64,000 nucleotides of DNA from contig NZ_CP093311.1 of NCBI RefSeq assembly GCF_024498955.1, positions 620,001-684,000 of the forward strand, in the 5' to 3' direction. The notes beneath the pieces were generated by a model. That model ran no database searches, was not told the origin of the DNA, and saw only the letters and a program-made list of their open reading frames with translations. Of the stretch, positions 30,324 to 38,645 are shown piece by piece; position 1 is the first letter of the stretch; every line of letters starts with the position of its first letter. A program made the position numbers and the translations under genes. Source of the DNA: Thermomonas paludicola (lineage in GTDB: Bacteria; Pseudomonadota; Gammaproteobacteria; Xanthomonadales; Xanthomonadaceae).

Positions 30324-30653
30324 TGCATGCTTGCGGACGGTGAATGCAAGCAGCCAGCACAGCATGGCAACCAGCGCGGCATTGGCTAAATACAAATGTG
30401 CGAGCGGAACATTGGCGATTTGGCTATGCATAAGTTCTAACGCAGCCGGGTGACCAGCATGCAACCAACGACTAAGTGCTTGGGAAATTATGGGGCCGGC
30501 AAGCAGCCAAAATGTAACGACAACAAGCGCTGGCAGCTTGGAGTTGCTACGCAACTTTTGTCGAAGTTTTACAAAGGCGGGGATACCAGAAACAGCAATA
30601 GTAGCGAGCGCAATCTGCATGGCTGTAAACACAGTGGCGAGATCATTTCCCAT
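30318..30653 (-). CDS. Small membrane protein
   Basis: A 111-residue protein with three hydrophobic segments (ALATIAVSGIPAFV, ALVVVTFWLLAGPII, LANAALVAMLCWLLAF) and a basic loop after the first. The ATG is part of the cassette end GTTAGGTTGCATG, whose reverse complement forms the other end (13 bp). AGG of the core is the only ribosome site. The stop TAA is in the core box. Confidence 0.6.
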   Translation of the reverse strand: MGNDLATVFTAMQIALATIAVSGIPAFVKLRQKLRSNSKLPALVVVTFWLLAGPIISQALSRWLHAGHPAALELMHSQIANVPLAHLYLANAALVAMLCWLLAFTVRKHAT

Positions 30654-30656
30654 GCA

Positions 30657-30746
30657 ACCTAACGGTTGAATTAAGCCGCTGCGCTGCGGCAGAACACAAA
30701 CCCCGAGCCGGATCGAAGCGCAGTCGGCTTGAATGAATTGTTAGGG
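30657..30746 (-). repeat. attC 70, 90 bp
   Basis: Loop CGCTGCGCTGCGGCAG as in attC 6. It belongs to the plus-strand cassette 30770-31081. Confidence 0.88.
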
Positions 30747-30769
30747 CGCAACCACAGCGGAGCGATGAA

Positions 30770-31081
30770 ATGACCACCATTGACCGATACAAGATCGAAG
30801 CAGAGCAGGACTGGCGCGGATGGATCGACAAGATTCCCGCGATCAAGTTTGACGCCGGATGGAAGGTGCAGGTGATCCCGCCGTTCTCCGGCGCGTTGGC
30901 ACGCTTCCGCGTGACCGAGGGCGACAAGACCGCAAGCGTTTACTTGGACGGGTACGAAGAAATTGGCTGTTTTGGGGAGCCGTATTGGGAGGTTTATCCA
31001 GTGGGCGATGACGTAGGCCGCTGCGCGATGGCGGACACCGACGAATTGCTTTCACTTATCCGCCAGTCGATTGCGCCCTAA
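30770..31081 (+). CDS. Hypothetical protein (reverse-oriented cassette)
   Basis: A 103-residue protein with an aromatic-rich alpha/beta pattern: YKIEAEQDWRGWIDKIP, FDAGWKVQVIPPFSGALARFRV, ASVYLDGYEEIGCFGEPYWEVYP. GGAG lies eight bases before the ATG. The stop TAA is the TAA of the next core box. Phage-like in size and layout; family not recognised. Confidence 0.6.
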   Translation: MTTIDRYKIEAEQDWRGWIDKIPAIKFDAGWKVQVIPPFSGALARFRVTEGDKTASVYLDGYEEIGCFGEPYWEVYPVGDDVGRCAMADTDELLSLIRQSIAP

Positions 31082-31183
31082 CGCCTGAGTTAAGCCGACC
31101 GGCGTAGCGGCGGCAAATAAGAACGAACCAACCTTAGCACATTGCCGCCGCGAAGCTGGGTCGGCTTGAACGAATTGTTAGCT
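31076..31183 (-). repeat. attC 71, 108 bp
   Basis: Loop with GGCGGCAAATAAGAACG and TTGCCGCCGCGAAG; right core GTTAGCT. It belongs to 31178-31534. Confidence 0.88.
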
Positions 31184-31534
31184 GCCAGCCTGCTCACTCT
31201 CGCGGGCCCCGAGTGAAGCTGCGGACAACAGGATAGATACTGTGAGCCACAGTAGGAATAAGTCCCAGAAGGCTTGAATGAAGGCAAGTGGCGTGAGTAA
31301 AAGTCCGGTGGCACTTTGATAATAGGAGACTCTCTCTGAGATATTGATGCCGATAAAGCTACAGTCTGGTACGAGCTGAACATAGGAGTCTTGGACATGC
31401 ATGCAACCAGTAAGCTCGGCCAGACGGTTGGCCAAGACGGTTCCAATGAACGGAATGCTTAGCGCGATCGTCACTGATACCAGTGCCACCCAAGAAGATA
31501 TGGCAGCTAATCCGTAAGCGAGCGAAGATTTCAT
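31178..31534 (-). CDS. Membrane protein
   Basis: A 118-residue protein. The first hydrophobic segment is at about 4-32. A polar loop with two cysteines (TGCMHVQDSYVQLVPDCS) follows, possibly disulfide-linked outside, then a second hydrophobic region at 73-107 (two passes). No family recognised. The ATG lies in the cassette end (GTTAGCTGCCATG). The stop TAG/TAA is in the core box. Confidence 0.6.
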   Translation of the reverse strand: MKSSLAYGLAAISSWVALVSVTIALSIPFIGTVLANRLAELTGCMHVQDSYVQLVPDCSFIGINISERVSYYQSATGLLLTPLAFIQAFWDLFLLWLTVSILLSAASLGARESEQAGS

Positions 31535-31537
31535 GGC

Positions 31538-31649
31538 AGCTAACGCTTGAGTTAAGCCGATCTGCGTAGCGCAGGCAACGGCGTGGCAAGCTTAACCTGC
31601 CACGCCGTTGCCGGAGCGAAGCGGAGTCGGCTTGAACGAATTGTTAGGT
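31538..31649 (-). repeat. attC 72, 112 bp (attI-proximal)
   Basis: Same subtype as attC 14 (GGCGTGGCAAGCTT loop). It belongs to the first cassette of the array. Confidence 0.9.
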
Positions 31650-32080
31650 GCGTAACGATGATGCCTAAGCACAGAGCCAAACGCGGTAGATAGCTGAAAT
31701 AGGAATAAAGTTTCCAAGAATCTGAGCAAGTCATCTGTAAGTGTCGGCGCGAGAAAATGGCTTGCGGTATAGCGAGGAAAGCCTGTGTGAACAAAGCTGA
31801 TCGTAATCGCCGCAATAGAAAATGCCAATCCAAGCTGTAATCCTCTTTGGATTGGAGGGCGTTCTGAAAACAGGCCAAAAATGATGCCTGGGATTAGCCA
31901 GTAGAGGTTGGTCACAGCACGGAGTGCGAAGATTTTAGGAGCTTGGATCGGCGCGTAAATTTGCACTAGAGGCCCGCCGCCCCATTGAGCAATCTCTATC
32001 TTGTGAGCAACTAATGGTTCTGCTAGACCAAGTGAAATGGCTAGCACAAGACATCCAATCAGTAGCCATAAATTCTTCAT
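31592..32080 (-). CDS. Membrane protein in the first cassette
   Basis: A 162-residue protein with four hydrophobic segments (about 4-20, 52-70, 84-101 and 118-135) and no recognised family. The ATG at 32080 follows AGGTG of the attI core (TTAGGTGCTTATG), so the core acts as ribosome site. The tail [17 protein letters not shown] is from attC 72. As the cassette next to attI, it is the most recently inserted and the one most directly exposed to an array promoter. Confidence 0.65.
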   Translation of the reverse strand: MKNLWLLIGCLVLAISLGLAEPLVAHKIEIAQWGGGPLVQIYAPIQAPKIFALRAVTNLYWLIPGIIFGLFSERPPIQRGLQLGLAFSIAAITISFVHTGFPRYTASHFLAPTLTDDLLRFLETLFLFQLSTAFGSVLRHHRYAPNNSFKPTPLRSGNGVAG

Positions 32081-32084
32081 AAGC

Positions 32085-32116
32085 ACCTAACACCTAGTCG
32101 ATCCCAAAAGCGGGAT
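32085..32116 (-). promoter_or_regulatory. attI: attI recombination site
   Basis: The last core box ACCTAAC (32085-32091) has no attC partner to its right. The following CACCTAGTCGATC could be the second integrase-binding arm, and GATCCC...GGGATG (32100-32117) is a short inverted repeat. Position between the first cassette and the intI start is as expected for attI; its exact right limit is not known. Confidence 0.75.
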
Positions 32117-32125
32117 GTCGCCAAG

Positions 32126-32155
32126 AGTATGCATGCGAGGGTGGGTCTTTGCCAA
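32126..32155 (-). promoter_or_regulatory. Candidate array promoter (Pc)
   Basis: On the minus strand TTGGCA, 18 bases and CATACT (5 of 6 and 4 of 6 matches) point toward attI, with a predicted start about 30 bases before the core. This is the expected location for a promoter that reads the cassettes. It is a sequence match only. Confidence 0.4.
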
Positions 32156-32251
32156 CCAGAAAAATCCTACCTTAAAACAAAGCGTTACCTTGTAGTCGCT
32201 GGCCATGAATCGACGGATGCTGGGGTGGGAAATCCAGCAAAAGTGGGATGT

Positions 32252-33262
32252 ATGACAAATCCAACGATGTGGCGCGGCAAGCAGGGGGTTTCTGGAAATC
32301 CGGCGCATACGCCTGGGCTGCTCCAGAAGGTGCGGCAGCGGTGTCGCCTTTGCCATTACAGCATTCGCACGGAGCAGGCCTATGTTGCATGGATCTGGCG
32401 CTTCATTCGTGCCAATGGCGGCAAGCATCCGCGAGGGATGGGCAAGGCAGAGGTTGAAGCCTTTTTGACTGGTTTGGCGACCGAGGGGCAGGTAGCGGCA
32501 TCGACGCAGAATCAGGCGCTGTCGGCACTGCTGTTCCTGTATCAGAAGGTGCTTGAAATGCAGTTGCGCTGGTTGGACGACGTTGTGCGGGCAAAGCGGC
32601 CACGAAGGCTTCCGGTTGTGCTGTCCCGGAGTGAGGTTGATCGCCTCATGGCGATGCTGGACGGGCAGGCATGGCTGCAAGCGGGGCTGTTGTATGGAAC
32701 CGGGATGCGCTTGATGGAATGCATCCGCATGCGCGTGAAGGATGTCGATTTCGAGCGTCGTGAGATTACCGTTCGCGCCGGCAAGGGAGGCGGAGACCGG
32801 CGTGTGCCGCTGCCGCAGCGGCTGCAGGACCCGCTGCGACTGGCGGTTGAGCGCGCCGGACTGTTGGGTGCGCAGGATCGTTTGGCAGGCATTGGCGGGG
32901 TCTGGCTGCCGCATGCATTGGCGCGGAAATATCCGAACGCTGGCAACGAACCGGGCTGGCAGTATGTGTTCCCGGCGGCATCTCCCTCTCTGGATCCAAG
33001 TAGCGGGGTTGTTCGGCGGCATCATGTCGATGAAGCCACCTTGCAGCGCGCAGTGCAGCGTGCGCGGCAGCGAGCTGGCATCATCAAGCCCGCGACGTGT
33101 CACACCCTGCGCCACTCCTTCGCCACCCACCTGCTGGAGGCGGGTTATGACATCCGCACCATTCAGGAGCTGCTTGGGCACAAGGATGTCGCCACGACGC
33201 AGATTTACACGCATGTGCTCAATCGTGGTGGTCTGGGTGTGCGCAGTCCGCTGGATGGGTGA
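32252..33262 (+). CDS. intI: Integron integrase IntI
   Basis: A 336-residue tyrosine recombinase. An N-terminal SAM-like domain ([20 protein letters not shown]) is followed by the catalytic domain: Arg153 in GTGMRLME, Lys178, His284 and Arg287 in CHTLRHSF, His310 in LLGHKD and the nucleophile Tyr319. The segment [20 protein letters not shown] (about 224-242) is the extra patch that distinguishes IntI from XerC/D. All catalytic residues are present and the frame is intact. I chose 32252 (MTNPTM) because upstream codons fall in the attI/promoter region; the frame is open back to 32129. It is transcribed away from the array. I see no LexA-type operator before it. Confidence 0.93.
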   Translation: MTNPTMWRGKQGVSGNPAHTPGLLQKVRQRCRLCHYSIRTEQAYVAWIWRFIRANGGKHPRGMGKAEVEAFLTGLATEGQVAASTQNQALSALLFLYQKVLEMQLRWLDDVVRAKRPRRLPVVLSRSEVDRLMAMLDGQAWLQAGLLYGTGMRLMECIRMRVKDVDFERREITVRAGKGGGDRRVPLPQRLQDPLRLAVERAGLLGAQDRLAGIGGVWLPHALARKYPNAGNEPGWQYVFPAASPSLDPSSGVVRRHHVDEATLQRAVQRARQRAGIIKPATCHTLRHSFATHLLEAGYDIRTIQELLGHKDVATTQIYTHVLNRGGLGVRSPLDG

Positions 33263-33266
33263 GGCG

Positions 33267-33698
33267 TTACGGCGTGGCAGGCGTGATGCTCAGGGTGGCC
33301 GCCGGGGCGATGCCGCGTGCCAGCGATTCCAGTTTGATGCGATAAACGCCCAGCGTTACGTCGGTTTGTGCGCCGCGCATCGGGCTGGTATGCAGCGACA
33401 CCTCCCTCGCGCCGCCCTGCGTCGGTTGCCAGCGCAGCTGGATCTCGGCATCGCCGGCCCAGACGCATTGCACATCGGGCGGGCAGCGGGAGTCGTTGAC
33501 CAGGCTGAGGTAGGTCAGGCGGCTGTTGTCGGCCAAGGTGGCCTGTTCCCCGATGTTCAGCGTGATCATGTGCGCATGTGCCTGTGCGGTGGTCCCCGGG
33601 CCGGGGTGGGCGGTTGGCGTTGCGGTGCCGGGATCCTGCGCGGCGCTGGCGCAGCTTGTCAGCAGGAGCAGTGCAAGAAGGCTGGGGATGCGGGTCAT
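33267..33698 (-). CDS. Putative lipoprotein
   Basis: A 143-residue protein. The signal ends in LLTSCAS, a lipobox with Cys at 16. A proline/threonine/histidine-rich linker is followed by a beta-rich domain (MITLNIGEQATLADNSRLTYLSLVNDSRCPPDVQCVWAGDAEIQL, where two cysteines may pair). Such domains occur in small exported proteins of this family of bacteria. It converges with intI; the stop codons are four bases apart. Confidence 0.7.
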   Translation of the reverse strand: MTRIPSLLALLLLTSCASAAQDPGTATPTAHPGPGTTAQAHAHMITLNIGEQATLADNSRLTYLSLVNDSRCPPDVQCVWAGDAEIQLRWQPTQGGAREVSLHTSPMRGAQTDVTLGVYRIKLESLARGIAPAATLSITPATP

Positions 33699-33769
33699 GT
33701 GCGGGCTCGCGTGAACGGTCAGGCTTCTTCATACACCAACCCGGGTGAATGCGGCGTGCTGCGTTTGCG

Positions 33770-34465
33770 TCAGCCTGATGCAGGCGGCTTGTGGTCGCGC
33801 CGAGAGGCGATGCGGTCGGCAAGCCGGGTGGGTTCGGGCAGCCGATAGGTGGTGACGAAGCGCATCACCAGTTCCGGCGCGGAGGCCATGGCCACGCGAT
33901 GGCCGGGCGACACCACCAGTGGCAGGCAGCCGGGCTTGCTGCGCAGCAGCCAGCCGATTTGTTCGCGGCCGTCGCGCAGCGGCGTGAACGCGCCACGCAT
34001 CTCATGCAGGGCCAGGCTTGCGCTGCCTACGAGGATTTTCTTGGCAACGCCAATGCTGGGCAGGCCGCTGGCGACGCCGAAATGCGCGGCAATGCCCAGC
34101 CTGCGGGGATGGGCGATGCCGTGGCCATCCACGAACACCAGGTCAGGCGGCTGTTTCAGCATCGCCAGCGCCTCCAGCAGCGCCGGCAATTCGCGGAAGC
34201 TGAGCAGGCCGGGGATATAGGGCATGCGGGTGGGCAGTCGCGCCACTTGCTGGTCGATGACCTGCAGCGTGCACGCATCCAGCAGCACGGCGGCGGCGCG
34301 GGTGGTGGTGCCGTCGTCCTCGAACCCGACGTCGAAGCCGGCGATGGTGGCCAACTGTTTCGGAAAGCCGTCGCGCAGCGCAACCCGGGTTGCCAGCGTC
34401 TGTTGCAGTTCGCGCATGGCGGCACCATTGCCGCTCCATTCCGGTAGAGGTGACTGCGTCGCCAT
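33770..34465 (-). CDS. nfi: Endonuclease V
   Basis: A 231-residue protein. Endonuclease V cleaves DNA one base 3' of deaminated bases, chiefly inosine, in the first step of alternative excision repair. FDVGFEDDG holds the first metal-binding Asp. [18 protein letters not shown] is the family signature. [20 protein letters not shown] holds further metal ligands, followed by IGVAKKIL. The start at 34465 (MATQSP) overlaps the stop of the upstream gene by one base (TGATG), which implies translational coupling with the histidine-phosphatase lipoprotein. Confidence 0.92.
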   Translation of the reverse strand: MATQSPLPEWSGNGAAMRELQQTLATRVALRDGFPKQLATIAGFDVGFEDDGTTTRAAAVLLDACTLQVIDQQVARLPTRMPYIPGLLSFRELPALLEALAMLKQPPDLVFVDGHGIAHPRRLGIAAHFGVASGLPSIGVAKKILVGSASLALHEMRGAFTPLRDGREQIGWLLRSKPGCLPLVVSPGHRVAMASAPELVMRFVTTYRLPEPTRLADRIASRRDHKPPASG

Positions 34466-34965
34466 CAGTCGTGGTCCTCGCGCAGTTGGGCATGGCCGCT
34501 GCGGTCGAAACGCACGGTGTAGCGGATGCCATAGAGGCGCTCGTCCATGTCGCTGACGTCGCAGCGGCACAAAATGCGCGCCAGCGGCGGCAGGGTGTCG
34601 CTGTGCCCCACGATGAGCACGGTGCCAACGGGATGGGCCTTGCGCAGGCGGACGGCAAACGCGGCGGCATCGGCAGCATCGTAGTCTTCGATCGGCAGGC
34701 CATGCGACTGCGCCGTGGGCGTTGCGGTTTCCCGCGTGCGGCGAGTGGGCGTGCTGTAGATCGCTGACAGCGGCGTCCTGGCCAGCTGCGAGGCAAGGCG
34801 CGTGGCGCGCGCCTGGCCGGCGGTGGTGAGCGGTGGGTCTTTCGCCACCGTGGTGTCTTTCTCCGCATGCCGAACCAGCAGATAGGTGGCCGGCGCCGCG
34901 GGTTCGGCAGGCACGCCGGCGCAGGCAGCCAGCAGCAAACAGGCAAGCAACAACGGTGTGCGCAT
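34465..34965 (-). CDS. Histidine phosphatase superfamily lipoprotein
   Basis: A 166-residue protein. The signal peptide ends in LLAACAG (lipobox). The mature start [11 protein letters not shown] carries the phosphohistidine RHG-type motif with catalytic His, and [11 protein letters not shown] holds the second active-site His. This layout fits small SixA-like or phosphoglycerate-mutase-like phosphatases, here exported. The substrate is unknown. The start at 34965 is chosen for the signal peptide; the frame is open to 35025. It precedes and overlaps nfi. Confidence 0.8.
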   Translation of the reverse strand: MRTPLLLACLLLAACAGVPAEPAAPATYLLVRHAEKDTTVAKDPPLTTAGQARATRLASQLARTPLSAIYSTPTRRTRETATPTAQSHGLPIEDYDAADAAAFAVRLRKAHPVGTVLIVGHSDTLPPLARILCRCDVSDMDERLYGIRYTVRFDRSGHAQLREDHD

Positions 34966-35034
34966 GGCGAATCGGGGTCCTGCTGGATAGCGGAAGGGGC
35001 GAGGGGTTGAATGGTGGTTCTGCATGATCGCCGG

Positions 35035-38000
35035 CTAGCTCGGCCGCAGCGCGGCCAGCAGGCCGCGTGCGGCGTTGAAGCGGGTGGCCGCGTCGGGCAG
35101 TTCCAGGGTGATGCGCAGTTTGTCCGGGCCGTCCATTCGGTAGTGCTTGGGCTGGCCCTGGATCAGGCGGATCACCGCCATCGGATCGACATTGGGTTTC
35201 TCCACGAACTGGATGCGGCCGCCGTTGCCGCCCAGATCCAGTTTGCGGATGCCGAGCGCCGTGGCCTGAAGCTTCATGTCCGCAGTGGCGAACAGATGCT
35301 TGGTGGCCTCGTGCAGCAGGCCGAAACGGTCGATCATCTCCACTTGCAGCTCGCGCAGCGCATCGGCATCGCGCGCGGCGCTGATGCGTTTGTAAAGCGT
35401 CAGGCGCGCGTGCGGATCCGGCAGGTAGTCATCGGGGATCAGCGCCGGCACGTGCAGGTCCACGTCGGCGCCGAAGCGGTCGCTGTCGTCGGTATCGGGC
35501 AGCTTGCCTTGCTTGATGCTGCGCACCGCGCGCTCCAGCAGTTCGGTGTAGAGGCTGAAGCCCACTTCCGCCATCTGCCCGCTCTGGTCTTCGCCCAGCA
35601 GTTCGCCGGCGCCGCGGATTTCCAGATCGTGGGTGGCCAGGGTGAAGCCGGCACCGAGTTCGTCCATCGAGGAAATCGCGTCCAGCCGCTTGCGTGCATC
35701 GGCGCTGATGCTGCGGTGATCGGGCACCAGCAGGTAGGCGTAGGCGCGATGGTGGCTGCGGCCGACGCGGCCGCGCAGCTGGTGCAGCTGGGCCAGGCCG
35801 AACTTGTCGGCGCGGTTGATGACGATGGTGTTGGCGTTGGGGATGTCGATGCCGGATTCGATGATGGTGGAGCACAGCAGCACGTTGAAACGTTGCTTCT
35901 GGAAATCGAGCATCACCCGTTCCAGTTCGCGCTCCGGCATCTGCCCGTGGGCGATGCCGATGCGGGCATCGGGGACGAGGGCCTGCAGTTCGTCGCGCAT
36001 GCGGCCGATGCTTTCCACGTCGTTGTGCAGGAAATACACCTGGCCGCCACGTGCCAGCTCGCGCTGGAAGGCTTCGTTCAGCAGCGCCTCGTCCCAGGCG
36101 TGGACGAAGGTTTGCACCGCCAGGCGGTTGGCTGGCGGGGTGGCGATGATGGACAGGTCGCGCAGTCCGCTCATCGCCATGTTCAGCGTGCGCGGGATCG
36201 GCGTCGCGGTCAGCGTCAGCAGGTGCACGTTGGCGCGCAGCTTCTTCAGGCTTTCCTTTTGGCGCACGCCGAAACGCTGCTCTTCGTCGACGATGACCAG
36301 CCCGAGATCGGTGAATTTCACGTCCGGTTGCAGCAGGCGATGGGTGCCGACGATGACGTCGAGCTTTCCGTCGGCCAGCTTTTCGAGTTCCGCCGCAATC
36401 TCTTTCTTGCTCTTGAAGCGCGACAGCACTTCCACCCGCAGCGGCCAATCGGCGAAACGGTCGCGGAAGTTGCGATAGTGCTGCTCGGCCAGCAGCGTGG
36501 TGGGCACCAGCACCGCCACTTGTTTGCCGGCGCTGGCGGTTGCGAACGCGGCGCGCACGGCCACTTCGGTCTTGCCGAAGCCGACGTCGCCGCAGACCAC
36601 CCGGTCCATCGGTTGCGAGGACGCCAGGTCGCGCAAGACCGCTTCGATGGCGGCGTGCTGGTCGGGCGTTTCCTCGAACGGGAAGGTGGCGGCGAACGGT
36701 TCGTACATCGCCCGGTCCACGTCGATGGCCAGGCCCCGCCGTGCCTGTCGTTTCGCCTGGATCTCCAGCAGCTCGGCGGCGACGTCGCGGACCTTGTCGG
36801 CGGCTTTTTTCTTCGCCTTCGCCCACTGCTCGCCACCCAGGTTATGCAGTGGCGCGGTGTCGGGGTTGGCGCCGGAGTAGCGGCTGATGCGGTCCAGCTG
36901 CGCCACCGGCACGTACAGGCGATCGCCCTTGGCGTATTCGATGTCGAGGAATTCGCCGGGCATGCCGCCGACGTCCATCGCCACCAGCCCGCGATAGCGG
37001 CCCACGCCATGGTCTTCGTGGACGATGGGCGCACCCAGGGTGAGTTCGCCCAGGTCGCGGATGATCGCTTCCGGCTCGCGACCGGCGCGTTTGCGGCGAC
37101 GCGGTGAGGCGGCGCGTTCGGGGAACAGCTGGCGCTCGGTGAGGACGCAGAGCGCAGGCGCGTCCAGCGCGAAGCCGTCGTCGAAGGGGGCGACGGAGAT
37201 GGCAAATGTCGCGCTGTCATTCCCGCGAAAGCGGGAATCTTCCAAGCCGTCATTCCCGCCTTCGCGGGAATGACGAGCAAGGGCGAAAGCAGCCCAGCTC
37301 TCAAACACTTCAGGCTGCAGTCCCGCCGCCTGCAGTACTTCCAGCAGTGCTTCGCGGCGGCCGGCGGAGTCGGTGGCGATCAGTACCCGGCCCGGGTAGC
37401 TGCGCAGGAAATCGCGCATGGCCTGGCCGGGAGGCTGATCCTTCGCCACCAGCGGCAGCGCGGGCGCGGGCTGTACCGGCAGGGCGCGCGCATCGCCGTG
37501 GCGCGGATGCGCCGCGCCGCAGACCTCGATGCGGTCGCCGCGATTGAGCACTTCACGCAGCGCATCCGGCGCCAGCCACAGGTCGGTGGGCGGCAGCAGC
37601 GGGCGTTCCACGTCGTGGCGCAGTTGTTCGTAGCGTTGGCCGGTGTGCGCCCAGGCGCTGTCGGCGGCCTCCAATGCGCCGTCGCACAGCAGCGGCAGCG
37701 CGTCGGGCGCAAGGTAGTCGAACAGCGTTTCGGTGCTGCTGCCTGCGCCACGGCGTGGCGCGAAGAACAGCGGCAGGTAGTACTCGATGCCGGCCGGTGC
37801 CAGCCCGGCTTTCAGGTCCTGCACCAGTGCGCTGCGGCGCGTGTCGATGTCGAAGCGCTCGCGCAGCGCATCCAATGCGCGCTGCACGTTGGCATCGTCC
37901 AGCGGAACCTCGCGCCCCGGCAGCAGTTCGATGGACTGGATCTTCTCCAGCGACCGCTGGCTCTCCGGATCGAAGGCGCGGATGCTGTCGATCTCGTCGT

Positions 38001-38580
38001 CCAGCAGTTCCAGCCGGAACGGCGCGTCGGCACCCATCGGATACACGTCCAGCAGCCCGCCACGCACGGCGAAATCGCCGGGGTCGTACACCTGCGGCAC
38101 GTTGCGATAGCCGGCCGACTCCAGGCGCCGCTTCTCGGCGTCCATGTCCATCCGCTGGCCCACGCGCACGCTGAAGCGGTTGCCCAGCACGTGCGTGCGC
38201 GGGGCGAGGCGCTGCATCAGCGTGGTGACCGGCACCACCACGATCCCGCGGGCGAGTTCGGGCAGCCGGGCCAGCGTCGCCAACCGCTGGCTGACGATCT
38301 CCGGATGCGGGCTGAAGCGGTCGTAGGGCAGGGTTTCCCAGTCCGGGAAGCCCAGCACCGGCAAGGCGTCGCCGCCTGCGGCGAGCGTGCGCAGGTCGGA
38401 TTCCAGCTGGTGTGCGGCGTGATTGTCGCGCGCGATCGCCAGCACTGGCCCGGCGTGGCGCCGCGCGGCGGCAAGCAGGGCGCAGGCCAGCGCGGTGGTG
38501 GAGGCCGGCTGGCGCCAGTAGGCGCGGGTCTGGCCGGCGCGCGGCAACGGGATATCGAAAGACAGGGCGGAATCAGGCAT
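35035..38580 (-). CDS. mfd: Transcription-repair coupling factor Mfd
   Basis: An 1181-residue ATP-dependent translocase that removes RNA polymerase stalled at lesions and recruits UvrA. The order is UvrB-like N-terminal region, the RNA-polymerase-interacting segment ([12 protein letters not shown], about residue 510-520), the helicase motor with [16 protein letters not shown] (Walker A, about 660) and VDEEQRFG (motif II), then motif VI ([16 protein letters not shown]) and the C-terminal UvrA-inhibitory domain. At 37216-37274 a palindromic repeat is inserted in frame and adds about 20 residues (REGGNDG, FRGND). The rest is well conserved, so the protein is probably active. Confidence 0.95.
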   Translation of the reverse strand: MPDSALSFDIPLPRAGQTRAYWRQPASTTALACALLAAARRHAGPVLAIARDNHAAHQLESDLRTLAAGGDALPVLGFPDWETLPYDRFSPHPEIVSQRLATLARLPELARGIVVVPVTTLMQRLAPRTHVLGNRFSVRVGQRMDMDAEKRRLESAGYRNVPQVYDPGDFAVRGGLLDVYPMGADAPFRLELLDDEIDSIRAFDPESQRSLEKIQSIELLPGREVPLDDANVQRALDALRERFDIDTRRSALVQDLKAGLAPAGIEYYLPLFFAPRRGAGSSTETLFDYLAPDALPLLCDGALEAADSAWAHTGQRYEQLRHDVERPLLPPTDLWLAPDALREVLNRGDRIEVCGAAHPRHGDARALPVQPAPALPLVAKDQPPGQAMRDFLRSYPGRVLIATDSAGRREALLEVLQAAGLQPEVFESWAAFALARHSREGGNDGLEDSRFRGNDSATFAISVAPFDDGFALDAPALCVLTERQLFPERAASPRRRKRAGREPEAIIRDLGELTLGAPIVHEDHGVGRYRGLVAMDVGGMPGEFLDIEYAKGDRLYVPVAQLDRISRYSGANPDTAPLHNLGGEQWAKAKKKAADKVRDVAAELLEIQAKRQARRGLAIDVDRAMYEPFAATFPFEETPDQHAAIEAVLRDLASSQPMDRVVCGDVGFGKTEVAVRAAFATASAGKQVAVLVPTTLLAEQHYRNFRDRFADWPLRVEVLSRFKSKKEIAAELEKLADGKLDVIVGTHRLLQPDVKFTDLGLVIVDEEQRFGVRQKESLKKLRANVHLLTLTATPIPRTLNMAMSGLRDLSIIATPPANRLAVQTFVHAWDEALLNEAFQRELARGGQVYFLHNDVESIGRMRDELQALVPDARIGIAHGQMPERELERVMLDFQKQRFNVLLCSTIIESGIDIPNANTIVINRADKFGLAQLHQLRGRVGRSHHRAYAYLLVPDHRSISADARKRLDAISSMDELGAGFTLATHDLEIRGAGELLGEDQSGQMAEVGFSLYTELLERAVRSIKQGKLPDTDDSDRFGADVDLHVPALIPDDYLPDPHARLTLYKRISAARDADALRELQVEMIDRFGLLHEATKHLFATADMKLQATALGIRKLDLGGNGGRIQFVEKPNVDPMAVIRLIQGQPKHYRMDGPDKLRITLELPDAATRFNAARGLLAALRPS
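37216..37274. repeat. Palindromic ATTCCCGC repeat pair inside mfd
   Basis: ATTCCCGCGAAAGCGGGAAT (37219-37238) and ATTCCCGCCTTCGCGGGAAT (37252-37271) are each near-perfect 20-bp palindromes. The whole 59-bp unit is bounded by GTCATTCCCGC and GCGGGAATGAC, an outer inverted repeat. Similar ATTCCC...GGGAAT units are dispersed repeats in several proteobacteria. Here it keeps the mfd frame open. Confidence 0.85.
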
Positions 38581-38645
38581 CGAAAAGAACACCGGCGCCG
38601 GACGCGGCGCGCCAGCGCTTCAAGGGTCGGATTGAGGCGTGCAGT

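Larger units (their letters stand above)
1..32091 (-). mobile_element. Chromosomal integron cassette array (partial)
   Basis: Seventy-two attC sites follow one another at intervals of about 250-900 bp up to the integrase gene. Every site begins with a RYYYAAC-like box and ends with a GTTRRRY-like box on the plus strand. Its arms match the reverse complement of the classical aadA-type attC, and the unpaired extra base always sits in the right arm. Cassettes therefore read on the minus strand, leftward from attI. In plus coordinates each cassette consists of an attC followed on its right by its body, and the crossover lies between the last A and the C of RYYYAAC. The array continues beyond position 1, so the total size is unknown. 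Confidence 0.95.

Noticed and set aside
1..32091. Regular repeats that could be mistaken for a CRISPR array
   Set aside because: Units are 60-116 bp imperfect palindromes with core boxes at both ends, and the spacing varies from about 200 to 800 bp with genes between. They are attC sites; no cas genes are present.
32092..32251. A LexA operator before intI
   Set aside because: No CTGT-N8-ACAG or TTAG-N6-TACTA-like site was found in the stretch between attI and the intI start, so SOS control of this integrase is not supported by sequence.
32087..33214. A 375-codon minus-strand ORF opposite intI
   Set aside because: It covers the catalytic domain of intI in antisense and has no motif. The intI frame has all catalytic residues.
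35011..37107. A 698-codon plus-strand ORF
   Set aside because: It is antisense to mfd. Long opposite-strand frames are common in GC-rich coding sequence, and it has no recognisable domain.
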